This document shows, piece by piece, positions 24,142 through 36,371 of a DNA stretch of 64,000 nucleotides; the stretch's first letter is position 1, and the number at the start of each line of letters is the position of its first letter. The notes below the pieces were generated by a model. The model worked only from the letters and a program-made list of their open reading frames with translations. It made no database searches and was not told the origin of the DNA. Origin of the DNA: Nocardioides sp. SR21 (GTDB taxonomy: Bacteria > Actinomycetota > Actinomycetes > Propionibacteriales > Nocardioidaceae). The DNA is taken from NCBI RefSeq assembly GCF_022761125.1, contig NZ_JAKWJR010000014.1, forward strand, positions 62,001-126,000, in the 5' to 3' direction. Both the position numbers and the translations under genes were made by a program.

Positions 24142-24209
24142 AGAGACGCCGAAACCGCGGTGCGAGCCGGTTCACATAACGAACGATCACGTCCGGCGTT
24201 GACTCCGGC

Positions 24210-27200
24210 ATGACCCGATCCTCCGTGCGCCGCCGCCGCTACCACGGCGTCGCGCTGGCCCTCCTGACCGCCACCCTGGTCCCCGGGCTCGCGCAGCTCC
24301 CCGCCCTCGCCACGAGCCCCACGAAGGCTCCCCTCGCCCGGGCCGGCGACGTCACGGTCACGCTCACCGACCCGGTGGCGGGCCTCCCCGACCTCGACCT
24401 GCGCGGCACCGTGCTCCCGACGGCCGCCCAGCGCGCCGCCGCCGGCCGGCTCAACGCGGTCGACCTGCGGTGGAACCAGTTCGGTACGCCGTCCTCGATC
24501 CTGCCCGTCAACGGCGAGCTCGCCCGTACGACGTCCAGCGACCCGGCGACCGCGGCGCGCACGTGGCTGCGCAGGAACGCCGCCGTCTTCGGCCTCACCC
24601 GCGAGCAGGTCGACGGGCTCGAGCTGGTCAACAGCCAGGAGCTCGCACAGAGCGACGCCCGCGCGGTGCTGTTCCGCCAGACGTTCGGCGACCTCACCCC
24701 GGCGCTCGGCAGCATGGTCACGGTCGGCGTCGCGAACGGGGCGATCGCGTACGCGTCGTCCTCCATCACCAAGACCGACGGAGCTCCCCCGGCGGCCACG
24801 CTGTCCCCGGTCCAGGCGTTCGTGAAGGCCGCGGCCGACGTCGGCCGGACCGTCGGGGCCGGCGACATCACCGACATCACCGGCGCGGTCACCGACGGCT
24901 GGAACGTGCTCACCGTCCCCGGCTTCGCGCAGCAGCAGCTGGTCCGGCTGCGCGCGCTGGCCCTGGCCGACGGCAGCGTCCGGCCGGTGTTCGAGACCAA
25001 CGTGCTCGACGTCGAAGGCGGCTCACCGTTCGCCTACACGGTGATGGTCGACGGCGTCACCGGCGCGATCCTGCACCGGCAGAACCAGGCCGAGAGCAAC
25101 AACGACGTCCACCCGTACCAGGGCGAGGTCACCGCGACCGCGTGCGGCCCGAAGCACGAGTTCGAGCTCACCGACGGCAACACCAAGCAGATCGTCGCGG
25201 TCGCGGCGATGGCGAACACCGCGAACGACGTCGTGGTGAAGCTGTTCTCCCCCGGCGGCGACCTGCTCGTGTCGGGCGACCTCGGCACCAGCCCGGAGAC
25301 CGCGACGTACGCCGCCGCCTCGATCCCGAAGGGGACCTACTCCATGCAGGTCTGCCCGTTCGACGCGCCGACCGTGCCGTTCCTGCCGCCGGGCACCTAC
25401 GTCGCGAGCGTGACCACCAGCGACACCGAGGGGCCCTCGACCGACGACCTCGGCTTCGAGCCGAGGTGGCGCTACTTCACCGCGAACCCGACGCTCGACT
25501 ACTCCCCCGAGAACACGCCCACCAACACCGTGGTCGGCTGCTGGCTCCCGGGCTCCGGCTGCACCACGCCGTCGGGTCCGTTCCGCAACATCGCCGCTCC
25601 CGGGCCGTGGGACACCGTGGCCGGCACCGGCCTCGGCACGATGACGACGATCGGCAACAACGCGAACACCCATGAGGCGTGGGTGAGTCCGCTGACCCCG
25701 GGCGGTACGGCCCAGGCGCCGATCTCGCCGACCCGCGAGTACACGACGGAGTTCACCGACGCGTGGAACAACTCCCAGTGCGACCCGACCCAGCTCACCC
25801 CCGGCGGCAACGACATCGACGCGTCGGTCGGCAACCTGTTCGTGGCGCACAACCGGATGCACGACTACTCCTACTACCTGGGCTTCACCGAGGAGAACTA
25901 CAACCTCCAGGCCAGCAACCTCGGCCGCGGTGGCGTCGAGGGCGACCAGGAGATCGGCAACGCGCAGGCCGGAGCGCTGACCGGCGGCCAGCCGTCGCTC
26001 CTCGGCCGCGACAACGCCAACCAGATCACGCTGCAGGACGGCGTCCCCGGCATCACGAACCAGTACCTCTTCCAGCCGCTCGCCGGGGCGTTCTACGCGC
26101 CGTGCGTCGACGGCGGCCTCGACATGGGCATCGTCGGCCACGAGTACACCCACGCGATCAGCAACCGGATGATCGGCGGACCCGACGAGGGCATCACGTC
26201 CGAGCAGGGTGGCGCGATGGGCGAGTCGTGGGGCGACCTGACGGCCGGCGAGTACATGTTCAGCCACGGCTACGCGAACGGCGGCAACCCCTGGGCGATC
26301 GGCGTCTACGCGACCGGCAACAAGGCCGTCGCCATCCGCGACTACGCGATCAACAAGAACCCGCTCAACTACTCCGACTACGGCTTCGACAGCACCGGCA
26401 ACGAGGTGCATGCCGACGGCGAGATCTGGAACGGCACCCAGTGGGACGTCCGCCAGGCGCTGGTCGAGAAGTGGAACGGCGCGTTCCCGTACGGCAACGC
26501 GAAGCTCCAGCTGCGCTGCGCCCAGGCCACCGCGGGCCAGACCCCGCTGCCGCCGGACAAGTGCCCGGGCAACCGGCGCTGGATCCAGCTGGTGTTCGAC
26601 TCGTTCCTGCTCCAGCAGGGCGCGACGTCCATGCTCGACGCCCGCGACGCGATGCTGGCGGCCGACCGGATGCGCTTCGGCGGCGCCAACAACGAGGTGA
26701 TGTGGGCCGCGTTCGCCAAGCGCGGCATGGGCGTCGGCGCCTCGACGCCGAGCGCCGACTCCGGCGACGTGACCCCGAGCTTCGCCTCGCCGAAGGCGCG
26801 CAACGCCACCGTCACGTTCGCGAGCGGCGCCCGCGGCAAGCTGTACGTCGGCCACTACGAGGCCCGCGCCACCCCGGTCGCGGACACGGTCCCTGGCGGC
26901 AGGCTGAAGAACGTCGTGAAGCTGACGCCCGGCCGCTACGACCTGGTGTTCGTCTCCCCCGCCACCGGGTTCAAGCGGTTCTCGGTGAGCGTGAACCCCT
27001 GGCAGCAGAAGACGGTCCGCATCGCGGCGCCGAAGAACCTCGCCGCCAGCAGGAACGGCGCGAAGCTGATCGGTTCCAGCGCCGGGTCGCTCAACCCGGC
27101 CTGGCTGCTGGACGGGACCGAGAAGACCGCGTGGGGCGGCGTCTCCGAGACGAACGTCGACGAGACGCACCCGTTCGTCGCGGTCGACCTCGCCGGCGGC

Positions 27201-27635
27201 GTGCACACCGTGCGCCGGGTCCAGGTCAGCGCGATGCTCAACCCGGCGCCGGCGGACCCGACCGAGATCCCGCTCGCGGCCGACCCCGACCCCGACTCGG
27301 GCTCCCGGTTCACCGCGCTGCGGCGCTTCGCGCTCGAGGCGTGCGTGAGCGCCTGCTCCTCGGACCAGGCGGTGTGGAAGCGCTTCTTCACCTCGAAGAA
27401 GAACGCGTTCCCGGCGAAGCGGCCGCGCCCGGTCGCTCCCGACCTGACCCTCCGGAGCTTCGCGGTGCCGGCCACCCAGGCGGCCGCCATCCGCCTGGTC
27501 GTCCTCGAGAACCAGTGCACCGGCTTCGGCGGGTACGCCGGCGAGCAGGACGCCGACCCGATCAACGACACCGACTGCAAGACCGGCTCCGACCGCGGCA
27601 CGATCGTCCACGCGGCCGAGCTGCAGGTGTACTGA
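24210..27635 (+). CDS. secreted M36 (fungalysin-type) zinc metallopeptidase
   Basis: A 1141-residue exported protease. The signal peptide is MTRSSVRRRRYHGVALALL onward, ending near ALA. An FTP-like inhibitory propeptide spans about residues 50-270. The catalytic domain has H644-E-Y-T-H648 in IVGHEYTHAISNRM and third zinc ligand E672 in GGAMGESWGDLTAGEY, as in fungalysins. The C-terminal 200 residues (from LAASRNGAKLIGSSAG) resemble a discoidin-like binding domain. Expected role: extracellular protein degradation after autocatalytic propeptide removal. It separates glgP from the glgE operon and is unrelated to it by function. Confidence 0.93.
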   Translation: MTRSSVRRRRYHGVALALLTATLVPGLAQLPALATSPTKAPLARAGDVTVTLTDPVAGLPDLDLRGTVLPTAAQRAAAGRLNAVDLRWNQFGTPSSILPVNGELARTTSSDPATAARTWLRRNAAVFGLTREQVDGLELVNSQELAQSDARAVLFRQTFGDLTPALGSMVTVGVANGAIAYASSSITKTDGAPPAATLSPVQAFVKAAADVGRTVGAGDITDITGAVTDGWNVLTVPGFAQQQLVRLRALALADGSVRPVFETNVLDVEGGSPFAYTVMVDGVTGAILHRQNQAESNNDVHPYQGEVTATACGPKHEFELTDGNTKQIVAVAAMANTANDVVVKLFSPGGDLLVSGDLGTSPETATYAAASIPKGTYSMQVCPFDAPTVPFLPPGTYVASVTTSDTEGPSTDDLGFEPRWRYFTANPTLDYSPENTPTNTVVGCWLPGSGCTTPSGPFRNIAAPGPWDTVAGTGLGTMTTIGNNANTHEAWVSPLTPGGTAQAPISPTREYTTEFTDAWNNSQCDPTQLTPGGNDIDASVGNLFVAHNRMHDYSYYLGFTEENYNLQASNLGRGGVEGDQEIGNAQAGALTGGQPSLLGRDNANQITLQDGVPGITNQYLFQPLAGAFYAPCVDGGLDMGIVGHEYTHAISNRMIGGPDEGITSEQGGAMGESWGDLTAGEYMFSHGYANGGNPWAIGVYATGNKAVAIRDYAINKNPLNYSDYGFDSTGNEVHADGEIWNGTQWDVRQALVEKWNGAFPYGNAKLQLRCAQATAGQTPLPPDKCPGNRRWIQLVFDSFLLQQGATSMLDARDAMLAADRMRFGGANNEVMWAAFAKRGMGVGASTPSADSGDVTPSFASPKARNATVTFASGARGKLYVGHYEARATPVADTVPGGRLKNVVKLTPGRYDLVFVSPATGFKRFSVSVNPWQQKTVRIAAPKNLAASRNGAKLIGSSAGSLNPAWLLDGTEKTAWGGVSETNVDETHPFVAVDLAGGVHTVRRVQVSAMLNPAPADPTEIPLAADPDPDSGSRFTALRRFALEACVSACSSDQAVWKRFFTSKKNAFPAKRPRPVAPDLTLRSFAVPATQAAAIRLVVLENQCTGFGGYAGEQDADPINDTDCKTGSDRGTIVHAAELQVY

Positions 27636-27642
27636 GCTGCCT

Positions 27643-27742
27643 GGTCTCGATACGTCGGGTCTCGATACGCCGGGTCTCGATACGCCGTCGCTCGTTCCTC
27701 GCCACGGCTACTCGACCACCGAGAGCCCGCTCGACCACCGAG
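27643..27742. repeat. dispersed intergenic repeat, copy 2, with triplicated head
   Basis: Three tandem 15-base units of GGTCTCGATACGYCG (27643-27687) are followed by CTCGTTCCTCGCCACGG and the tail CTACTCGACCACCGAG, then a second tail copy CGCTCGACCACCGAG. Head and tail are near-complementary at their ends, so one unit can fold. It lies 8 bases past the peptidase stop codon and may act as a terminator. Confidence 0.75.
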
Positions 27743-27760
27743 ACGGCCGGTTTCCCGCAG

Positions 27761-27791
27761 ACGCCGACGGGTACGCGGTATCCGTCGGCGT
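27761..27791. terminator. hairpin ahead of the glgE operon
   Basis: ACGCCGACGG and CCGTCGGCGT form a perfect 10-bp stem with an 11-base loop, 24 bases before the glgE ATG. It may end read-through from the peptidase gene or influence glgE expression; the sequence does not decide between these. Confidence 0.5.
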
Positions 27792-27815
27792 TGCACCCTC
27801 GCTAGGTTGGAGATC

Positions 27816-29782
27816 ATGGTCGGACGCATCCCCATCATGAACGTCACGCCGCTCGTTGACCTCGGGCGGCAACCCGCCAAGGCGACCGTCGGTGAGCCGT
27901 TCCCGGTCCGCGCAACGGTGTTCCGCGAGGGACACGACAAGCTCGGGGCCGAGGTCGTGCTGATCGGCCCGGACGGCAGACGCCGCCCACCGGTGCGGAT
28001 GTCCAAGCAGGGCGACGTACCGGACCGCTACGAGACCTGGGTGACGCCGGACGCCGGCGGTGCCTGGACGTTCGAGGTGGTCGCCTGGTCCGACCCGATC
28101 GCCACGTGGCAGCACGCCGCCGGGCTGAAGATCCCGGCCGGCGTCGACGTCGAGCTGATGTTCACCGAGGGCCGGCTGCTCATCGAGCGGGTGCTCGGTT
28201 CGCTCGACGCCACGGACCCCGCGGTCCCCGCCCTCAAGGGCGCGCTCGAGGCCGCCACCGACACCGCGCGGCCCGAGGCCGCCCGGCTCGCGGTGCTCCA
28301 GGCACCCGAGGTGGCGGCGGCCCTGCACGCCCACCCGATCCGTGAGCTGCTCACCGTCGAGGGTCCGTTCCCGGCGTACGCCGATCGGCCGCTCGCGCTC
28401 TTCAGCAGCTGGTACGAGTTCTTCCCGCGCTCCGAGGGCGCGCTCAAGGACCCGAAGACCGGCAAGGTCACCAGCGGCAGCTTCCAGACCGCCGCCAAGC
28501 GCCTCGACGCGGTGGCCGCGATGGGCTTCGACGTGCTCTACCTCCCGCCGATCCACCCGATCGGCGAGGTCAACCGCAAGGGACCGAACAACACCCTCGA
28601 CCCCGGCCCGGACGACACCGGCTCGCCCTGGGCGATCGGGTCGAAGGACGGCGGCCACGACGCGATCCACCCGGACCTCGGCACGTTCGAGGACTTCGAC
28701 GCGTTCGTCGCCCGCGCCCGCTCGCTCGGCCTCGAGGTCGCGCTCGACCTGGCACTCCAGGCCGCCCCCGACCACCCGTGGGTGACGTCGCACCCCGAGT
28801 GGTTCACGACCCGGGCCGACGGCACGATCGCGTACGCCGAGAACCCCCCGAAGAAGTACCAGGACATCTACCCGGTCAACTTCGACAACGACCCGACCGG
28901 CATCGCCCAGGAGGTGCTGCGGATCGTCCGGCTGTGGATGTCGCACGGCGTCCGCGTGTTCCGCGTCGACAACCCGCACACCAAGCCGGTCGCGTTCTGG
29001 GAGTGGCTGCTCAAGGAGGTCCGGCGCACCGATCCCGACGTGCTGTTCCTCGCCGAGGCGTTCACCCGCCCGGCGATGATGCACGGGCTCGGCGCGATCG
29101 GGTTCCACCAGTCCTACACGTACTTCACGTGGCGCACGGCCAAGTGGGAGATCGAGGAGTACCTCCGCGAGCTGTCCCACGAGACCGACCACATGGTGCG
29201 CCCGAACTTCTTCGTGAACACCCCCGACATCCTGCACGCCTACCTGCAGTACGGCGGCCCCGCGGCGTTCAAGATCCGTGCGGCGCTGGCCGCGACCAGC
29301 TCGCCGAGCTGGGGCGTGTACGCCGGCTACGAGCTGTTCGAGCACGTCGCCGTACGACCCGGGAGCGAGGAGTACCTCGACTCGGAGAAGTACCAGATCC
29401 GGGTCCGCGACTGGGACGCCGCCGAGCGCGACGGCCGCACGCTCGCGCCGTACCTGACGCGGCTCAACGAGATCCGCCGCCAGCACCCGTCGCTGCAGCT
29501 GCTGCGCAACCTCGCGATCCACTGGAGCGACGACGAGAACGTGCTGGTCTACTCGAAGTCCGCCGGCGCCGACACCGTGATCGTGGTGATCAACACCGAT
29601 CCGCACGCCGCCCGCGAGACCACCGTGCACCTCGACATGGCCGCGCTGGGCCTCGACGAGCACGACACGTTCGCAGTTCACGACGAGATCACCGGTGAGG
29701 AGTGGAACTGGAGCGCGCACAACTACGTGCGCCTCGACCCGTTCCACGAGCCCGCGCACGTCCTCACGGTGCGGAGGACGCG

Positions 29783-29786
<4 letters not shown>
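27816..29786 (+). CDS. glgE: alpha-1,4-glucan:maltose-1-phosphate maltosyltransferase GlgE
   Basis: Adds maltosyl units from maltose-1-phosphate to alpha-1,4-glucan, with retention of configuration (GH13_3). The 656-residue protein has an N-terminal beta domain and the TIM barrel. Nucleophile D385 lies in VFRVDNPHTKP and acid/base E414 in LFLAEAFTRP. Their 29-residue spacing equals that in S. coelicolor GlgE (D394/E423). SKDGGHDAIHPDLGT is also diagnostic. ATG 27816 has GGAG 5 bases before it; TAGGTT 7 bases upstream is a possible -10. First gene of glgE-treS-mak-glgB. Confidence 0.97.
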
Positions 29787-31497
<1,711 letters not shown>

Positions 31498-31501
<4 letters not shown>

Positions 31502-32940
31502 CTGAACAGAATCTCGGGGCTGAGCCCGAGGTCTTCGCCCGATATCTGGAGCGCACCCGCTGGTTCGCCGGCAAGGGTCGCCCGTTCGAGATCGCCTCGG
31601 TCCGCCGGATCGGGGAGGTCCCGTGCGGGTCCGAGGGCGACCCGACGGTCGTCATCGAGCTGGTCGAGGTCGCCTACGGCGACGCGCAGGGCGGGTCCGA
31701 CGTCTACCAGGTCCCGATGGCGTTCTACGAGCACCCCGAGACGCGGCTCGACCACGCGTTCATCGGGTGGTGGGAGGAGCCGGCCCACGGCTGGGTGCAC
31801 GCGTACGACGCCCTGCACGACCGCGAGGCGATGGGCTGCTGGCTGCGCGCGTTCGACACGGCCGCGAAGGAGTCCGGCGGCAACCTCCTGGACGACAGCG
31901 GGCTCCGCTTCCACCGGCTGCCCGGTCACGACCTGGACCTCTCGACCCACTCGACGCTGTTCAGCGGCGAGCAGTCGAACTCGTCGGTGGCGTACGGCGA
32001 GGACGCCCTGATGAAGGTGTTCCGCAAGATCACCCCCGGCGTCAACCCGGACATCAGCGTGCACGACGTGCTGACCCGCACCGACTCCGAGCACATCGCG
32101 GCGCTCTACGGGTGGCTGGACTGGGTCGACGAGGAGGCCGACGGCGGTGCCGGTACGACCGTCCAGCTCGCCATGCTCCAGGAGTTCCTCCGCACCGCCA
32201 GCGACGGATGGGACCTCGCGCTCGTGAGCGTGCGCAACCTGTTCGCCGACGGCGAGCTGCACGCCCACGAGTCGGGCGGCGACTTCTCCGCCGAGGCCGC
32301 GCGGCTGGGCACCGCGCTGCGCGAGGTGCACGACGTGCTGGCCGAGCACTTCCCGGTCGAGCGGCTCGACGCCGCGGCCGTCGCCGAGCTGGCCGACGGC
32401 ATGGACGCCCGCCTGGACGAGGCGCTCCCCGTGGTGCCCGGGCTGGCGGAGCACGCCGCGGCGCTGCGAGCGGCGTACGCCCGGCTGCGGTCGCTCGACG
32501 ACGTGCGGGTCCAGCAGATCCACGGCGACCTGCACCTCGGCCAGACGCTGCGCACCAGCCTGGGCTGGAAGATCGTCGACTTCGAGGGCGAGCCCGCCAA
32601 GCCGCTGAGCGAGCGGCTGCGCCCCGACTCCCCCTGGCGCGACGTCGCCGGGATGCTGCGGTCGTTCGACTACGTGCCGCACGTGGTCGAGCGGCAGTTC
32701 GCCGAGGACCACCCCGAGGGCGTGGAGCAGCGCGCGGTGCGGGCCGAGGAGTGGGCCCACCGCAACCGCAACCACTTCCTGACCGCGTACGCCGGCACCG
32801 ACATCAGCGACGAGCAGCGCGCGCTGCTCGACGCGTACGTCGCGGACAAGGCCGTGTACGAGACCGTCTACGAGACCCGCAACCGTCCGACCTGGGTGGA
32901 CATCCCGCTCGAGGCCGTGGCGAGGATCGGAGCCGCATGA
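31498..32940 (+). CDS. mak: maltokinase (Pep2/Mak)
   Basis: Phosphorylates maltose to maltose-1-phosphate with ATP, supplying GlgE. The 480-residue protein has an N-terminal cap domain (RTRWFAGKGRPFEIASVRRI) and an APH-like kinase domain, with IHGDLHLGQTL (H342, D344) and KIVDFEGEPAKPLSERLRP (D361 metal site). GTG 31498 overlaps the treS stop as GTGA, and its own stop overlaps the glgB ATG as ATGA, so all four genes are translationally coupled. TreS-Mak pairs form a complex in mycobacteria. Confidence 0.95.
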
Positions 32941-35123
32941 AGACGCTCGACGTCTCCACCACCGAGCTCGGCCAGATCGCCAACGGCGAGCACGGCAACC
33001 CGCACGGCGTGCTCGGCCCGCACCCCCACGACGGAGCGGTGACCGTGCGCGTGCTCAAGCCCCTGGCGGCCAAGGTCGCCGTGCGCTGGGACGGCGGCGA
33101 GACCGACCTGACGCACGAGCACGACGGCGTCTGGGTGGGCGTCGTCCCCCTCCCCGACGTGCCCGACTACCGCGTCGCGGTGACGTACGGCGAGCACGAG
33201 CAGGTCGTCGACGACCCGTACCGCTTCCTGCCCACGCTCGGCGAGGTGGACCTGCACCTGATCAACGAGGGCCGCCACGAGCAGCTGTGGGACGTGCTCG
33301 GCGCGCGGGTGCACCACTACCCCGGGGCGCTCGAACCGGTGACCGGCACGTCGTTCGCGGTCTGGGCGCCGAGCGCCCGCGCGGTCCGGATCAAGGCGGA
33401 CTTCAACAGCTGGGACGGCCGCGAGCACCCGATGCGCCAGCTCGGCACGTCCGGCGTGTGGGAGCTGTTCGTGCCCGGCGTCGGCAGCGGCACGTCGTAC
33501 AAGTACGCCGTGCTCGGCCAGGACGGCGAGTGGCGCGAGAAGGCCGACCCGATGGCGGCCTGGGCCGAGAAGCCGGCCGACACCGCGTCCAAGGTCTTCG
33601 AGTCGAGCTACACGTGGGGCGACGACGAGTGGCTCGCCGAGCGACCCTCGCGCCAGCCGGTGGCGTCGCCGATGAGCATCTACGAGATGCACCTGGGCTC
33701 GTGGAAGAAGCACCACGACGGGCGGTTCTGGTCCTGGGCCGAGCTCGCCGACGAGCTGCCGGCGTACGTCGCCGGGCTGGGCTTCACCCACGTCGAGCTG
33801 ATGCCGGTGATGCAGCACCCGTTCGGCGGCTCGTGGGGCTACCACGTGACGTCGTACTTCGCTCCTGACGCGCGGTTCGGCGACCCGGACGGCTTCCGGC
33901 TGCTCGTCGACCGGCTGCACCAGGCCGGGGTCGGCGTGATCCTCGACTGGGTGCCCGGCCACTTCGCGACCGACGAGTGGGCCCTGGCGCGCTTCGACGG
34001 CACGCCGCTCTACGAGGACCCCAACCCCCAGCGCGGCTGGCACAAGGAGTGGGGCTCGCACATCTTCAACTTCGGGCGCCGGGAGGTGCGCAACTTCCTG
34101 TACGCGAACGCCCTCTACTGGCTCGAGGAGTTCCACGCCGACGGGCTGCGCGTCGACGGCGTCGCCTCGATGCTCTACCTCGACTACGCCCGCGAGGAGG
34201 GCGAGTGGTCGCCGAACATCCACGGTGGCCACGAGAACCTCGAGGCGGTCCAGTTCCTCCAGGAGATGAACGCCACCGTCTACAAGCGGGTCCCCGGCAT
34301 CACCACGATCGCCGAGGAGTCGACGTCCTGGCCCGGCGTCACCAAGCCGACGTCGGAGGACGGACTGGGCTTCGGCTTCAAGTGGAACATGGGCTGGATG
34401 CACGACTCGCTGGACTACATGGCGCACGAGCCGGTGCACCGCGCCTACCACCACGGCGAGATGACGTTCTCGCTCGTGTACGCATGGACCGAGAACTTCG
34501 TGCTCCCGATCAGCCACGACGAGGTCGTGCACGGCAAGGGCTCGCTGCTGCGCAAGATGCCCGGCGACCGCTGGCAGCAGCTCGCGAACCTGCGCGCCTA
34601 CCTGGGCTTCATGTGGGCGCACCCCGGCAAGCAGCTGCTGTTCATGGGCGTCGAGCTCGGCCAGGAGTCCGAGTGGGCCGAGTCGCGCGAGCTGGACTGG
34701 TGGCTGCTGGACCACCCCGAGCACCGCGGCGTCTCCGACCTGGTGCGCGACCTGAACTCGGCGTACGTCGACACCCCGGCGCTCTGGGCGCTCGACCACG
34801 AGCCGTCCGGCTTCCAGTGGATCGACGCCAACGACGCCGGCCGCAACGTCTTCTCGTTCGTGCGCCGCGGCGGTCCCGGCGAAGCCGACCTGGTCTGCGT
34901 CGCCAACTTCTCGGCAGTGCCGCACGACGGCTACCGGCTCGGGCTGCCCGCCGCCGGCGAGTGGGACGAGGTGGTCAACACCGATGCGGCGACGTACTCC
35001 GGATCGGGCGTCGGGAACCTCGGCTCGATCACCGCGACCGAGGGCGAGCACGGCGGCCAGCCGGCCCACGCCACGATCGTCGTCCCACCACTGGCGACCG
35101 TGTGGTTCCGCATGCGGGGGTGA
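32937..35123 (+). CDS. glgB: 1,4-alpha-glucan branching enzyme GlgB
   Basis: Introduces alpha-1,6 branches into glucan made by GlgE (GH13_9). The 728-residue protein has two N-terminal domains: an N1 domain from GEHGNPHGVLGPHPHDGAVT and CBM48 from GTSFAVWAPSARAVR. The catalytic barrel carries nucleophile D407 (LRVDGVASMLYLDY), acid/base E460 (TIAEESTSWPGVTKP) and the third Asp in LPISHDEVVHGKGS. Length fits long actinobacterial GlgB forms. It starts in the mak stop codon and ends the operon; no clear hairpin follows. Confidence 0.97.
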   Translation: MKTLDVSTTELGQIANGEHGNPHGVLGPHPHDGAVTVRVLKPLAAKVAVRWDGGETDLTHEHDGVWVGVVPLPDVPDYRVAVTYGEHEQVVDDPYRFLPTLGEVDLHLINEGRHEQLWDVLGARVHHYPGALEPVTGTSFAVWAPSARAVRIKADFNSWDGREHPMRQLGTSGVWELFVPGVGSGTSYKYAVLGQDGEWREKADPMAAWAEKPADTASKVFESSYTWGDDEWLAERPSRQPVASPMSIYEMHLGSWKKHHDGRFWSWAELADELPAYVAGLGFTHVELMPVMQHPFGGSWGYHVTSYFAPDARFGDPDGFRLLVDRLHQAGVGVILDWVPGHFATDEWALARFDGTPLYEDPNPQRGWHKEWGSHIFNFGRREVRNFLYANALYWLEEFHADGLRVDGVASMLYLDYAREEGEWSPNIHGGHENLEAVQFLQEMNATVYKRVPGITTIAEESTSWPGVTKPTSEDGLGFGFKWNMGWMHDSLDYMAHEPVHRAYHHGEMTFSLVYAWTENFVLPISHDEVVHGKGSLLRKMPGDRWQQLANLRAYLGFMWAHPGKQLLFMGVELGQESEWAESRELDWWLLDHPEHRGVSDLVRDLNSAYVDTPALWALDHEPSGFQWIDANDAGRNVFSFVRRGGPGEADLVCVANFSAVPHDGYRLGLPAAGEWDEVVNTDAATYSGSGVGNLGSITATEGEHGGQPAHATIVVPPLATVWFRMRG

Positions 35124-35139
35124 TCGCTAGGGTGTCTGC

Positions 35140-35901
35140 GTGACCCAGCCCACTACCTCCGTGACCACCGTCGCGGAGGGGGTTGCCCGGATCTCCTGGA
35201 GCACCGACGAGCCGATCGACGTCGTCCGTCACAGCGTGGTCGCCGCACTGGCCGACCACGCGCGCGTCGAGGCCCTGATCGACCCCGCCGACGAGGGTGC
35301 CCAGCGCACCGCGACGTGGTCCGGACTGCGCCGCGAGGGCGTGATGCGGGGCGTGACCGTCGGGGGCTCCCCGGTAGACCGGATCGTCTACGCGCGCCTG
35401 GCCACCGACACCCCGCTGCACGAGCCCGAGGGCTTCCGGGCGCTGCTGAACTCCTTCCTCCCGCGCAAGCGCGCGATCGGGCAGATGCTGGTGCGCGACC
35501 AGGACGGTCGGGTGCTGCTCTGCAACCTCACCTACAAGGCCGACTGGGACCTCCCCGGCGGCGTGGTCGAGGTCAACGAGTCGCCGCGCGAGGCGGTCAG
35601 CCGCGAGATCGAGGAGGAGCTCGGCCTCCAGATCCCCGCGGGGAACCTGGTGCTCACGGACTGGCTGCCGGCCTGGAGCGGCTGGGACGACGCGCTCTGC
35701 CTGGTCTTCGACGGCGGCACCCACGACGCCTCGCTCACCGACACGATCGTGCGCGAGACCCGCGAGATCCGGACGGCGGAGTTCTGCACGCCCGAGCAGG
35801 TCCGCGAGCGCTGCGCCGACTTCACCGCCCGCCGGGTCGAGTCCGCGCTGGCCAACCTCGCCGCGGGCGGCGGGCCGGCGTACACCGAGTCCGGCCGCTG
35901 A
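35140..35901 (+). CDS. Nudix hydrolase with GNAT-like N-terminal segment
   Basis: A 253-residue protein. The Nudix box GGVVEVNESPREAVSREIEE plus ELGL is perfect for a metal-dependent pyrophosphohydrolase and lies in the C-terminal half. The N-terminal 100 residues (VARISWSTDEPIDVVRHSV, TATWSGLRREGVMRG, DRIVYARLATD) resemble the last part of a RimJ/RimL-type acetyltransferase, without a complete acetyl-CoA site. GTG 35140 follows TAGGGT by 6 bases, so it has its own leaderless promoter though it lies only 16 bases after glgB. Substrate unknown; a nucleotide sugar or nucleotide is possible. Confidence 0.85.
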   Translation: MTQPTTSVTTVAEGVARISWSTDEPIDVVRHSVVAALADHARVEALIDPADEGAQRTATWSGLRREGVMRGVTVGGSPVDRIVYARLATDTPLHEPEGFRALLNSFLPRKRAIGQMLVRDQDGRVLLCNLTYKADWDLPGGVVEVNESPREAVSREIEEELGLQIPAGNLVLTDWLPAWSGWDDALCLVFDGGTHDASLTDTIVRETREIRTAEFCTPEQVRERCADFTARRVESALANLAAGGGPAYTESGR

Positions 35902-35978
35902 CGCTCGAGTCCGCAGACGACGCCATTGCGCCGCTGGATCGGGGACGGACCGAGACCGGCTCGGCATAGATTCAGCAC

Positions 35979-36371
35979 ATGCGCTTCGTGCTGAACGTCA
36001 TCTGGCTGCTGCTGTGCGGGATCTGGATGGCGATCGGGTACGCCGTCGCCGGGGTCATCTGCTGCATCCTGATCGTGACGATCCCGTTCGGGATCGCGTC
36101 GTTCCGGATCGCGGCGTACGCGCTGTGGCCGTTCGGGCGGACGGTGATCCGGCAGCCCACCGCCGGGTTCTGGTCCGGGCTCGGCAACGTGATCTGGCTG
36201 GTGGTCGCCGGCATCTGGCTGGCCATCGGCCACGTCATCACCGGCGCGCTCATGTGCCTGACGATCATCGGCATCCCGCTCGGCATCGCGAGCTTCAAGA
36301 TGGTGCCGATCTCGCTGCTACCGCTGGGCCGCCAGATCGTGGACATCGACGAGGTCGGGCTGGTCCGCTGA
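35979..36371 (+). CDS. YccF-family inner membrane protein
   Basis: A 130-residue protein made of two copies of the YccF (DUF307) unit: NVIWLLLCGIWMAIGY...TIPFGIASFRIA and NVIWLVVAGIWLAIGH...GIPLGIASFKM. Each unit has a pair of membrane helices. Function in the family is not established. TAGATT lies 6 bases before the ATG, so the mRNA is probably leaderless. The last 54 bases overlap the 3' end of the convergent EamA gene. Confidence 0.9.
   Translation: MRFVLNVIWLLLCGIWMAIGYAVAGVICCILIVTIPFGIASFRIAAYALWPFGRTVIRQPTAGFWSGLGNVIWLVVAGIWLAIGHVITGALMCLTIIGIPLGIASFKMVPISLLPLGRQIVDIDEVGLVR

Noticed and set aside
27643..27742. Possible CRISPR array
   Set aside because: The repeat units are 15 bases, directly adjacent with no spacers, and no cas gene is present.
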